From Nocardia harenae NBRC 108248 (GTDB lineage: Bacteria > Actinomycetota > Actinomycetes > Mycobacteriales > Mycobacteriaceae): 47,659 nucleotides of DNA. Positions 25,372 to 33,287 of the stretch are shown here, piece after piece. The stretch lies in the NCBI RefSeq assembly GCF_001612885.1, contig NZ_BDBH01000003.1, positions 1 through 47,659 of the forward strand, read 5' to 3'. Position numbers and translations under genes: made by a program. Numbering within the stretch: position 1 is the stretch's first letter; every line of letters begins with the position of its first letter. The notes beneath the pieces are model-generated. The model was not told the origin of the DNA, did no database searches, and saw only the letters and a list, made by a program, of their open reading frames with translations.

Positions 25372-26987
25372 GAGGGCTCCTCGGTGTCGGTGGTCTCGTC
25401 GGCCCCGGTCCTGGTGGACGATTCGAGGTCGGCCGTGCGTGGAAGAGTGAAGCAGAAGCGGGCGCCGCCGGTGTACTCGGTGTCGATCCAGATCCGGCCG
25501 CCGTGGAACTCCACGATCTTCTTGCAGATCGCCAGCCCGATCCCGGTCCCGGAGTACTCCTCCCGGTTGTGCAGTCGCTGGAAGATCACGAAGACCTTCT
25601 CCGCGAATTCCGGCGAGATGCCGATGCCGTTGTCGGTGACCACGAACCGGTGCTCGGCGCCCTCCTCGGCGACCTCCACCTCGATCACCGGCGCCCGACC
25701 CGGCGCCGCGAACTTCACCGCGTTGCCGATCAGGTTCTGCCACAGCATGGTCAGCAGCGTGCGGTCGCCGACGATCTCCGGCAGCCGCTCCGGCCGCCGC
25801 ACCTCGGTGCCGGTCTCCTCGACGATGGAGGCCAGGTTGGTCAGCGCCTTGTCCAGGGTGTCGTCCAGCGAGATGGGCTCGGCGGCGTCGGTGAGCCTGC
25901 CCACCCGGGAGAAGGTGAGCAGATCGTTGATCAGCACCTGCATCCGCTTCGCCCCGTCCACGGCGAAGTCGATGTACTGCTTACCCCGCTCGTCGAGCTG
26001 GTCGCCGTACCGCTTCTCCAGCAGCTGACAGAACGAGGCCACCTTCCGCAGCGGCTCCTGCAGATCGTGCGAGGCCACGTAGGCGAACTGCTCCAGCTCC
26101 TGATTGGACCGCCGCAGCTCCACGGTCTGCGCGTCCAGATCTGCCGCCTGCTCGCCCAGCTTGGCCTCCTGCGCCCGCGAGGACTGCAGCTCCGCCACGA
26201 TCCGGCGCCGCATGTCCTCCACCGCCTCGGCCACCGTGCGCAGATCCGATGGGCCCCGTGCCTCGATGTGGTGATCGAACTCGCCACCGGCCACCCGCAG
26301 CGACGCCCGCTCCAGCTCGGCGAGCGGCCGCGCCACCAGCCTGCGCACGATCACCGTGAGCAGCACCGCGGCCAGCACGAAGATCCCGACCACCCCGCCG
26401 AGCACCGCGTTGCGGATGTTCCTGGTGTGGGCGAGATCCTCGCGGTCCCTGGCCAGCGCCACGGCGAAACCGTCGTTCTGCGTGCTGAACTGGGCGCGCA
26501 GCTGGTCGAAGAGGGCCTTGCTGCGCTCCACGCCCGCGTCCGCGATCTCCCTGGCCGCCGCCGGGGTGGTGGCCTCGGTGACCGGGTCCGCGTAGGCCGC
26601 GCGCCACTGGTCGGCCAGCCGCTCGAGCAGGTCCAGGTCGGCCATGAGCGCGGCGTCGTCGCCGACCAGCTCGCGGATCCGGGCGGCGGCGCGCTCCTCC
26701 TCCTGCCTGCCGATGGTGTAGGGCTGCAGGAATTGGGGGTCGGCGGCGATGGCGAAGCCGCGCACCCCGGTCTCCTGGTTGATCAGCGCGCCCTGCAGCA
26801 GGTAGGCCTCGGCGGCGGCGGGCTGGATCCGGTCCAGCAGCCGATCGGTGCTGTTGTTGGTGTCGGCGATCACCTGGGCGCCCGCGGCGCCGCCGAGCAG
26901 CACGATCAGCACCATGGCACCGAGCACCAGCTGGAACCAGGTCTGGACGGTCAACCGGCCGGAGATGCCGTTCGCGGCGCCGCTCAT
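25368..26987 (-). CDS. CHASE3-type sensor histidine kinase
   Basis: 539 residues. TM1 about 18-40; extracytoplasmic CHASE3-like helical region about 41-190 (LLQGALINQETGVRGFAI, LLERLADQWRAAYADPV); TM2 about 193-215; HAMP about 215-270; coiled coil about 270-300; HisKA with His307 in YVASHDLQEPLRKV; ATPase domain with N-box LIGNAVKFA, G1 DNGIGI, and G2 GTGIGLAICKKIVE. H-box and coiled-coil style resemble phytochrome-type kinases. It shares 4-nt overlaps with the upstream phosphatase and the downstream receiver, so all three are made together. Signal sensed is unknown. Confidence 0.92.
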   Translation of the reverse strand: MSGAANGISGRLTVQTWFQLVLGAMVLIVLLGGAAGAQVIADTNNSTDRLLDRIQPAAAEAYLLQGALINQETGVRGFAIAADPQFLQPYTIGRQEEERAAARIRELVGDDAALMADLDLLERLADQWRAAYADPVTEATTPAAAREIADAGVERSKALFDQLRAQFSTQNDGFAVALARDREDLAHTRNIRNAVLGGVVGIFVLAAVLLTVIVRRLVARPLAELERASLRVAGGEFDHHIEARGPSDLRTVAEAVEDMRRRIVAELQSSRAQEAKLGEQAADLDAQTVELRRSNQELEQFAYVASHDLQEPLRKVASFCQLLEKRYGDQLDERGKQYIDFAVDGAKRMQVLINDLLTFSRVGRLTDAAEPISLDDTLDKALTNLASIVEETGTEVRRPERLPEIVGDRTLLTMLWQNLIGNAVKFAAPGRAPVIEVEVAEEGAEHRFVVTDNGIGISPEFAEKVFVIFQRLHNREEYSGTGIGLAICKKIVEFHGGRIWIDTEYTGGARFCFTLPRTADLESSTRTGADETTDTEEPS

Positions 26988-28255
26988 GCGCCGGACTCCG
27001 GGCGCGCCCAGCGCAGGTACATGACCGCCACGTCGTCGGCGAGCCCGCCGTGCTCGTCGGCCATCGACTCGACCTTGGCGATCAGCGCGTCGATGAAGAC
27101 GTTCGGGTCGATCCGCGGCACCGAGGCCACCAGCTCGTAGAGCCCGTCCTCGCCGAGCCGCTGGTTGCCCGGCCCGATGTGGCCCTCGTAGAGGCCGTCG
27201 GTGAAGAGCACCAGCCCGGTGTCGTCGCTCATCGGGTACTGGTGGCTCGGCCAGACCGCCCGGCCGGGCAGCAGCCCGAGCGCGGGGCCGCCCGCCACCT
27301 CCACCCAGGCGGTGCCGGAGTCGGTGCGGGCCAGCATGCCGGGGTGCCCGGCGCGGATCACCCGTGCCACCCGCTTGCGCGGATCGAGCACCAGCGTGGT
27401 CAGGGTGGCGAAGGTGTGGTTGCCCGCGCGCTCGGCGAGCAGCACCTCCTCCAGCAGCTCCAGCTGCCTGGACCCACTGATCCCGCTGAGCACGAGGGTG
27501 CGCCAGGCCAGCCGGAGCGCGACGCCGATCGCGGCCTCGTCCGGGCCGTGCCCGGCGACATCGCCGATCAGCGCGTGCACGGTGCCGTCGGCGTCCTGCA
27601 CCACGTCGTAGAAGTCGCCGCCGAGCAGGGCGTAGGCGCGGCCGGGGCGGTACCGGGTGTAGATGTCGGCGACCCGCTCGCCGCGCAGCAGCGGGGTGGG
27701 CAGCAGCCCGCGCTCCAGCCGGGAGTTCTCCTGCGCCTGCATCTGGCTGGCGCGCAGCGCGACGGCGGCGGCCTCGGTCTGCTTGCGCTGGATGGCGTAG
27801 CGCACCGCGCGACCGAACAGCTCCGGCTCCACCCGGCCCTTGACCAGGTAATCCTGCGCGCCCGCGGCGACCGCGGCGAGCCCGGTCTGCTCCTCGTCCA
27901 GGCCGGTGAGCACCACGATGGCGACCTGGTCGGTGAAGCCGAGGATCCGGGCCACCGCCTCCATGCCGCTGGCGTCGGGCAGGTGCAGGTCGAGCAGCAC
28001 GCAGTCCGGGCGGTGCCGCTCCAGGTGCTCGCCCGCCTCGGCCATGCTGCGCACCCAGGTCATCCGGAGGCCGGGGGCGCCGTCCGCGACCAGCTCCTCG
28101 ACCAGCAGCGCGTCCGCCCGGTCGTCCTCGACCAGCAGCACGGTGGGCCCGGTGCGATCCTGGAAATCGGTGGCGGAGTGCACGAGTCCCGCCGCGACGC
28201 GTTCGACCTCCGCGCGCGCGGCGCCGCCCGCCGCCTCCCGCTGCCCGGACAGCAT
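26984..28255 (-). CDS. Receiver-PP2C (RsbU/SpoIIE-type) phosphatase
   Basis: 423 residues. Receiver domain about 36-155: TVLLVEDDRADAL acidic pair, Asp89 in CVLLDLHLPDASG, and K in DYLVKGRV. A short helical linker (AVALRASQMQAQENSRLERG) leads to a PP2C-like domain about 185-420 with metal-binding motifs LGGDFYDVV, ALIGDVAGHGPDEA, LVLFTDGLYEG and GGLADDVAVMYL. It should dephosphorylate an anti-sigma antagonist such as the STAS protein at 24205 when its receiver is phosphorylated by the neighbouring kinase. ATGA overlap with the kinase start. Confidence 0.92.
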   Translation of the reverse strand: MLSGQREAAGGAARAEVERVAAGLVHSATDFQDRTGPTVLLVEDDRADALLVEELVADGAPGLRMTWVRSMAEAGEHLERHRPDCVLLDLHLPDASGMEAVARILGFTDQVAIVVLTGLDEEQTGLAAVAAGAQDYLVKGRVEPELFGRAVRYAIQRKQTEAAAVALRASQMQAQENSRLERGLLPTPLLRGERVADIYTRYRPGRAYALLGGDFYDVVQDADGTVHALIGDVAGHGPDEAAIGVALRLAWRTLVLSGISGSRQLELLEEVLLAERAGNHTFATLTTLVLDPRKRVARVIRAGHPGMLARTDSGTAWVEVAGGPALGLLPGRAVWPSHQYPMSDDTGLVLFTDGLYEGHIGPGNQRLGEDGLYELVASVPRIDPNVFIDALIAKVESMADEHGGLADDVAVMYLRWARPESGA

Positions 28256-28372
28256 GCGCCTTGCCTCCTCGCTCGTCCCGCGTCGCCGGCATGGGCACCG
28301 GTTCCGCCGCGCAACTGTGCCACATTCGGCGGGCCGCCGCGCACGCGGATCGGCGGCGTGGCGCGCCCGGTC

Positions 28373-28795
28373 TCACTCCGGGCGGGTCCAGCCGAGATCG
28401 ACCACGGTCGGGTGGCCGCCCGCGGCGCCGTCGAAGGGGGCGCGGAAGGCGGCGGCGCTGTGCGCCAGCGACGGGGTGGCAGCGCCGACGGTGTACCGCG
28501 GGATCGGCCCCGCCCTGGTCACCGCCCGCAGCCGGACCAGCACGGTTCCGGTCCGGGCGGTGAGCGTGCCGTCCACGGCGCTGCCGGGAACCGTGCGGGT
28601 CAGCAATGCCTCGGCGATCCGGTAGAGCGCGTCCCGCACCTCCCCGGACTCGCGCGCCCCGAACCCGGCCGCCACCGCCGTCGCGACCGCGAGCGCGCGC
28701 AGCGTCGCCAGCCGCTCCACCGCCGCCGGGATCCGCACGGTGACCACGGTCTCCTCCGGCGCCACCGCCGGCTCCGGCATCGGCACCGTCACCAC
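28373..28795 (-). CDS. RsbW-like protein with degenerate ATPase region
   Basis: 140 residues. The N-terminal half (VTVRIPAAVERLATLRALAVATAVAAGFGARESGEVRDALYR) follows the opening of RsbW/UsfX anti-sigma kinases, but the N-box expected next (DEAxxN) reads YRIAEALLTRTV, lacking the conserved Asp and Asn. The G-boxes are absent. It may be a non-catalytic anti-sigma-like binding protein or a pseudo-kinase. GTG start at 28795. It lies just upstream of the phosphatase operon on the same strand (117-bp gap). Confidence 0.55.
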   Translation of the reverse strand: MVTVPMPEPAVAPEETVVTVRIPAAVERLATLRALAVATAVAAGFGARESGEVRDALYRIAEALLTRTVPGSAVDGTLTARTGTVLVRLRAVTRAGPIPRYTVGAATPSLAHSAAAFRAPFDGAAGGHPTVVDLGWTRPE

Positions 28796-28814
28796 GCGAA
28801 TCCGCTCCGCAACG

Positions 28815-28855
28815 CGCGCGGCGCGCCTGACCGGATCGGGCAGGCGCGCCGCGCG
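28815..28855 (-). terminator. Strong 15-bp hairpin
   Basis: CGCGCGGCGCGCCTG (28815-28829) and CAGGCGCGCCGCGCG (28841-28855) are perfectly complementary with an 11-nt loop. It begins 19 nt past the stop of the secreted-protein gene (minus strand), so it is probably its terminator. Confidence 0.65.
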
Positions 28856-28874
28856 TGGTGCGACGGGACTTCGC

Positions 28875-29405
28875 TCACGGGGTGGAGAACCCGATGAGCG
28901 CCCCGATCCCGGCCCCGATCGGCACCGTGACCAGCGCCCCGACCCCGCCGAGGAAGAAGCCGATCACCGCGCCGATCCCGGCCCCGATGATCGCGCCGAC
29001 CCCGGCGTTGTACTGCTTGCGCGCGGTCGTCTCGTCCTGCACGGGCTGCACCTCGCCGGTCTGGGAGACCGGCGTGAGGGTGAGCGTCCGCCCGGCGTCG
29101 GCGACCACCGGCCGCAGGTCGAGCGCGCCACCCGCGGTCTGCACGGTGAGCGGGAGCGCGGCCACGACGGTGCCCGCCGCGTCGCTGAGCGTGACCGCCC
29201 CGCCGGTGACGGCGAAAGCCCCGGACGCCACGGTGGTGACCAGTCTGCCGTCGGCGGCGGGCGCGGTGGTGAAGGCGATGCCCTGCTCACTGCCCTGCAC
29301 CGAGACGGCGGCGGCCGGGGCGGGCGCGGCGTGCGCCACCCCGGCGGCGGCCGCGGTGGCGGCGGCGGCGAGCACGGCGGTGGCTGCGATTCGATCGATT
29401 CTCAT
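28875..29405 (-). CDS. Secreted protein with C-terminal glycine-zipper segment
   Basis: 176 residues from the ATG at 29405 (MRIDRIAATAVLAAAATAAA...). Signal peptide cleaved near VAHAAP. A beta-rich middle (GRLVTTVASGAFAVTGGAVTLSD, VAALPLTVQTAGGALDLRP) resembles the DUF8020-type domain of Nocardia secreted proteins. The C-terminus (AGVGAIIGAGIGAVIGFFLGG then GALVTVPIGAGIGALIGF) is a glycine-zipper that may insert into or oligomerise in a membrane. Function unknown; possibly envelope-associated. Confidence 0.75.
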   Translation of the reverse strand: MRIDRIAATAVLAAAATAAAAGVAHAAPAPAAAVSVQGSEQGIAFTTAPAADGRLVTTVASGAFAVTGGAVTLSDAAGTVVAALPLTVQTAGGALDLRPVVADAGRTLTLTPVSQTGEVQPVQDETTARKQYNAGVGAIIGAGIGAVIGFFLGGVGALVTVPIGAGIGALIGFSTP

Positions 29406-29756
29406 GATTTCCCCACTGTCTCTCGGCAACGGCGGCCGAGTTCGATACGGCCGCGCGGCACCCGAGTGGGAGATCCGGCCACGCCGAGCGCGGCGCACGC
29501 GCCCGCGGTGCGGCCGGTGGTTTCGACCGGCCCGCAGGCGCGGGATCGAACTCGGCGCGCGGCCGGTGCGTCCCCTGCGTGCCGGAGTGCCACGGGGGCA
29601 CTCGGCCCGCTCATTCTCGCGTGAGCTGCGATGCGGGGCAATCGTTTCGGCGAACTCAGGCGGGAAACGCCGTGCGCGCGGCCGGATTCCCGGCGCGCCG
29701 GAGACCGGGTGGTGCCGCGAATCGAGGCGGGCGCCGACCGGCGGGCGGCTCCTGGC
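29406..29756. other. 351-bp gap between two minus-strand genes
   Basis: Contains the promoter region for the secreted protein and, nearer the LexA stop, a 7-bp hairpin (29585-29603). I see no gene; long open frames on the plus strand are composition-driven. Confidence 0.5.
29585..29603 (-). terminator. Hairpin downstream of the LexA-family gene
   Basis: GAGTGCC (29585-29591), loop of 5, GGCACTC (29597-29603): perfect stem. It lies about 150 bp beyond the LexA stop, so termination there is only a possibility. Confidence 0.35.
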
Positions 29757-30422
29757 TCAGACCCGGCGCAGCACCGAGACGACCTTGCCGAGCACCGCCG
29801 CCTCGTCGCCGTCCAGCACCGGGTAGGCGGGGTTGCGCGGCTCCAGGTAGACGTGGCCGCCGCGGCGGCGCAGCACCTTCACGGTGGCCTCGCCGTCCAG
29901 CAGCGCGGCCACGATCTCGCCGGAGTGCGCGTCCGGCTGGCGCCGCACCACCACGGTGTCCCCGTCGCAGATGGCGGCGTCGACCATGGAGTCGCCGCGC
30001 ACCCGGAGCGCGAACAGCTCGCCGCGGCCGACCAGCTCGCGCGGCAGGTCGAGCACCTCGTCCAAGTGCTCCTCGGCGGTGATGGGGGTGCCTGCGGCGA
30101 TATCGCCGAGCAGCGGCACCTGGACCGAGTCGGGGGAGCCCGCGCGCTCGCCGTCGGCGGCGAGGAAGAGCCGGACGTCGATGGGCCGGGTGGCGGCGGG
30201 GCCGCGGCGCAGGAAGCCGCGCTCCTCCAGATCGCGCAGGTGCCGGGAGACGGTGGAGGTGGAGCGCAGCCCGACCGCGTCGCCGATCTGCCTGGTGGAC
30301 GGCGAGTACCCGTGTGCGACGGCCCAATCCCGGATGGCGGCGAGGATCTGCCGCTGCCGCGGCGGCAGCACCGAGGTGTCGGGGAGGTCGAGGTCGAGGG
30401 CGGGCTGGCGGAAGCGGGTCAC
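29757..30422 (-). CDS. lexA: LexA-family repressor (S24 autoprotease)
   Basis: 221 residues. N-terminal winged helix: LPPRQRQILAAIRDWAVAHGYSP, STRQIGDAVGLRSTSTVSRHL. Cleavage bond Ala110-Gly111 in GDIAAGTP; catalytic Ser145 in GDSMVDAAI and Lys182 in GEATVKVL are all present, so self-cleavage is possible. The recognition helix differs from standard LexA (SRHL instead of the usual HHQL/AHQL), hinting at a second LexA-like protein rather than the main SOS regulator. Start is the GTG at 30422, 18 nt downstream of the DUF6968-like gene. No clear SOS box nearby. Confidence 0.85.
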   Translation of the reverse strand: MTRFRQPALDLDLPDTSVLPPRQRQILAAIRDWAVAHGYSPSTRQIGDAVGLRSTSTVSRHLRDLEERGFLRRGPAATRPIDVRLFLAADGERAGSPDSVQVPLLGDIAAGTPITAEEHLDEVLDLPRELVGRGELFALRVRGDSMVDAAICDGDTVVVRRQPDAHSGEIVAALLDGEATVKVLRRRGGHVYLEPRNPAYPVLDGDEAAVLGKVVSVLRRV

Positions 30423-30440
30423 CCGGGAATACTAGAGCCC

Positions 30441-31085
30441 TCAGGCGAGGCGGCTGACCGGCCAGTCCGCGGGCAGGTCGCGCAGCCCGGCGATCATCCG
30501 GAACGCGGTGAGCAGCGCCTGGATCCCGTCCACCCCGGAGGCGACGGCGGGGCGGTGCTCGCTGATGTGGAAGCGGCAGAGCGCGTACCGCCCGTCCTCG
30601 GACGGGTACGGCCGGCCGATGATGATGGAGTACGGGCCGTCCGCGCCGTGCAGGGTGCGCGCGGCGACCAGCGACTGCGGGGTGTGCTCGGGGTCGGCCG
30701 GGCGCTGCGTCGAACTCGCGGCCGGGGCCGGGAAGGCGAGGTCGGCCGGGTCCAGCAGCTCGAAGCGGGCACCGCGGCGGTTGGCGGCGGCCAGGTCGTC
30801 GGCGACGCCGAGCAGCGCGCGGTAGAGCGCGGCCAGCGAATCGGTGCCGGAGGCCCAGCGCTCACCGATCCCGTCGATGCGGAATCCGCACACCACGCCC
30901 TGCGTCTCGGCGGCGACCTGCGGCGCCCCGATATCGATGGAGACCGGTCGCGCACCGTCGGCCACGGTCCGCGACGCGATCACGTCACGGATGCGCCGCC
31001 ACTGGTGCCCGCCGGCATGGTGGCCGGACCCGCTCACCGCGGGCGGCGCCGTGTCCTCCCTTTCCCGGGTGTCTATCGGTCTCAT
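30441..31085 (-). CDS. DUF6968-like protein with internal duplication
   Basis: 214 residues, no signal or TM. Two homologous halves: around residues 47-85 (VSIDIGAPQ ... VVCGFRIDGIGERWASGTDSLAAL) and around 153-195 (YSIIIGRPYPSEDG ... ALCRFHISEHRPAVASGVDGIQAL). They share the SIxIGxP entry, C-x-F-x-I, ASG-x-D and ALL positions. Annotated relatives are uncharacterised. Located directly upstream of the LexA-family gene on the same strand, so likely co-transcribed with it. ATG at 31085 chosen; a shorter start near the linker cannot be excluded. Confidence 0.65.
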   Translation of the reverse strand: MRPIDTREREDTAPPAVSGSGHHAGGHQWRRIRDVIASRTVADGARPVSIDIGAPQVAAETQGVVCGFRIDGIGERWASGTDSLAALYRALLGVADDLAAANRRGARFELLDPADLAFPAPAASSTQRPADPEHTPQSLVAARTLHGADGPYSIIIGRPYPSEDGRYALCRFHISEHRPAVASGVDGIQALLTAFRMIAGLRDLPADWPVSRLA

Positions 31086-31210
31086 GTGTCATGGGTACCC
31101 GATCGGTCCGTTTCCGTAACGTGGCCGATGCCATGGCGGCTCGGGGGCGGTCATGACAGGCGCCGCCGGGCGCGAGGGTGGCGCTCCCGCCGCCGGTGCG
31201 GCCGGACCGA

Positions 31211-31259
31211 GGGTGCCGGTGGACACCCGGCACCCGCCGGCCCGGCATCGGGTGCCGGG
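31211..31259. repeat. Three complementary elements allowing alternative hairpins
   Basis: GGGTGCCGG (31211-31219), CCCGGCACCC (31226-31235) and GGGTGCCGGG (31250-31259). The middle element can pair with either flank (9 or 10 bp), giving mutually exclusive hairpins. They lie 10 nt past the DUF779 stop on the minus strand. Confidence 0.6.
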
Positions 31260-31268
31260 CGTCGAGAC

Positions 31269-31667
31269 TCACCCCTCGAACTCGGCCCCGGTGGCGGGCG
31301 GCGGCTCCGCCGCGAGTGCGAGCACCTCGTCGTCGGTGAGCAGCCGCGACCGGATGAGGAACCGCACCCCCTCCGGCGCCTCCAGCGAGAAGCCACTGCC
31401 CCGGCCGGGCACCACGTCCACGGTGAGGTGCGTGTGCTTCCAGTACTCGTACTGGTCCGCGCTCATCCAGAACGGCGTGTCGGCGTCCACCCGGCCGAGC
31501 AGCACGTCGGCCGAGCCGACCCGGAACTCGTCGCGCGGGTAGCACATCGGCGCGCTGCCGTCGCAGCACCCGCCGGACTGGTGGAACATCACCGGCCCGT
31601 GCCTGGCCTCGAGGGAGTGCAGCAGCTCGGCGGCCTTCCCGGTGAGCTCCACCCGAGGCACGGCCAT
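31269..31667 (-). CDS. DUF779 protein, aldehyde-dehydrogenase partner
   Basis: 132 residues. Contains the family hallmark GPVMFHQSGGCCDGSAPMCYP with three Cys, then DTPFWMSADQYEYWKHTHLT. DUF779 genes consistently follow NAD-aldehyde dehydrogenases of the AldA/ExaC type, although their molecular role is unclear. Here the start ATG shares its A with the dehydrogenase stop (TGATG), ensuring coupled synthesis. Confidence 0.9.
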   Translation of the reverse strand: MAVPRVELTGKAAELLHSLEARHGPVMFHQSGGCCDGSAPMCYPRDEFRVGSADVLLGRVDADTPFWMSADQYEYWKHTHLTVDVVPGRGSGFSLEAPEGVRFLIRSRLLTDDEVLALAAEPPPATGAEFEG

Positions 31668-33184
31668 CAGAAGAAGCCCTGCTTGTTGGGGGAGTAGCTG
31701 ACCAGCAGGTTCTTGGTCTGCTGGTAGTGCTCCAGCATCATGCGGTGGTTCTCCCGCCCGATGCCCGACTTCTTGTAGCCGCCGAACGCCGCATGCGCCG
31801 GGTAGGCGTGATAGCAGTTGGTCCACACCCGGCCCGCCTTGATCTCCCGGCCCAGCCGGTAGGCGGTGTTCATATCCCGCGACCAGACGCCGGCGCCGAG
31901 GCCGTACAGGGTGTCGTTGGCGATCTTGAGCGCCTCGTCCACCGAGTCGAAGGTCGTCACCGAGACGACCGGGCCGAAGATCTCCTCCTGGAAGATCCGC
32001 ATGTCGTTGCGGCCCTTGAAGATGGTCGGCTCCACGTAGTACCCGTCCGGCAGCCCCTCGACCGTGCGGGTGCCGCCGCCGGTGAGCACTTCGGCGCCCT
32101 CCTGCCGCCCGATATCGATGTAGGAGAGGATCTTCTCGAACTGGTCGTTGCTGGCCTGCGCGCCGATCATGGTGGCGTCGTCCAGCGGATTGCCGCTCAC
32201 GATGGCCTCGGTGCGCGCCACCGCCCGCTCCATGAACTCGTCGTAGATCGAGGAGTGCACGAGCGCGCGGGACGGGCAGGTGCAGACCTCGCCCTGGTTC
32301 AGCGCGAACATGACGAAGCCCTCGATCGCCTTGTCGAAGAACTCGTCGTCGGCGGCCGCCACATCCGGCAGGAAGATGTTCGGGCTCTTGCCGCCGAGCT
32401 CCAGGGTGACCGGGATGATGTTCTCGCTGGCGTACTGCATGATCAACCGGCCGGTGGTGGTCTCGCCGGTGAACGCCACCTTGGCCACCCGCGGGCTGGA
32501 GGCCAGCGGCTTGCCCGCCTCGACGCCGAAGCCGTTGACCACGTTCAGCACGCCGGGCGGGAGCAGGTCGGCGATGAGCTCGACCACCGCGAGGATGGAG
32601 GCCGGGGTCTGCTCGGCCGGCTTGAGCACCACGGCATTGCCCGCGGCCAGTGCCGGGGCCAGCTTCCAGGTGGCCATGAGGATGGGGAAGTTCCACGGGA
32701 TGATCTGGCCGACAACGCCGAGCGGCTCGTGGAAGTGGTAGGCGATGGTGTCGCCGTCGATCTCCGAGATGCCGCCCTCCTGGGCGCGCAGCGCACCGGC
32801 GAAGTAGCGGAAGTGGTCGACCGCGAGCGGCAGGTCGGCGGCGAGCGTCTCGCGGACCGGCTTGCCGTTCTCCCAGGACTCCGCGACGGCCAGCGCGGTG
32901 AGGTTCTCCTCGATGCGGTCGGCGATGCGGTTCAGGATATTCGCGCGCTCGGTGGTGGAGGTGCGGCCCCAGCCGTCGGCGGCCTGGTGCGCGGCGTCCA
33001 GCGCGCGGTCGATGTCGGGGGCCGTGGAGCGGGCGACCTCGGTGAAGGTGGCGCCGTCCACCGGCGAGGGATTCTCGAAGTAGCCGCCCTCCGCCGGGGC
33101 CACCCAGTCACCGCCGATGAAGTTGTCGTATCGGCGGGCGTACTCGACGACGCTGCCCTCGGCTCCCGGCTTCGCGTAGATCAT
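31667..33184 (-). CDS. NAD-dependent aldehyde dehydrogenase (ExaC/AldA type)
   Basis: 505 residues from the ATG at 33184. Cofactor and active-site signatures: [22 protein letters not shown], Lys188 in [10 protein letters not shown], Glu262 in [10 protein letters not shown], Cys301 in [11 protein letters not shown]. Matches acetaldehyde/ethanol-pathway dehydrogenases, oxidising short aldehydes to acids. It is under likely control of the divergently ordered GAF regulator just upstream (103-bp gap, same strand), an AcoR-like arrangement. Confidence 0.93.
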   Translation of the reverse strand: MIYAKPGAEGSVVEYARRYDNFIGGDWVAPAEGGYFENPSPVDGATFTEVARSTAPDIDRALDAAHQAADGWGRTSTTERANILNRIADRIEENLTALAVAESWENGKPVRETLAADLPLAVDHFRYFAGALRAQEGGISEIDGDTIAYHFHEPLGVVGQIIPWNFPILMATWKLAPALAAGNAVVLKPAEQTPASILAVVELIADLLPPGVLNVVNGFGVEAGKPLASSPRVAKVAFTGETTTGRLIMQYASENIIPVTLELGGKSPNIFLPDVAAADDEFFDKAIEGFVMFALNQGEVCTCPSRALVHSSIYDEFMERAVARTEAIVSGNPLDDATMIGAQASNDQFEKILSYIDIGRQEGAEVLTGGGTRTVEGLPDGYYVEPTIFKGRNDMRIFQEEIFGPVVSVTTFDSVDEALKIANDTLYGLGAGVWSRDMNTAYRLGREIKAGRVWTNCYHAYPAHAAFGGYKKSGIGRENHRMMLEHYQQTKNLLVSYSPNKQGFF

Positions 33185-33287
33185 GGCGACCGACTCCTCG
33201 CTGTTGGCGACAGTGAACGCACGGCGCTCGGCCGTGACGTGTGTCACTATGCGCCGACGAGGTTGGCGAAACGTTGACGCCGGGTTC

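Noticed and set aside
30423..30440. SOS (LexA) box in front of the LexA-family gene
   Set aside because: The 18-nt gap has no TCGAAC..GTTCGA repeat, and none is evident immediately before the upstream gene.
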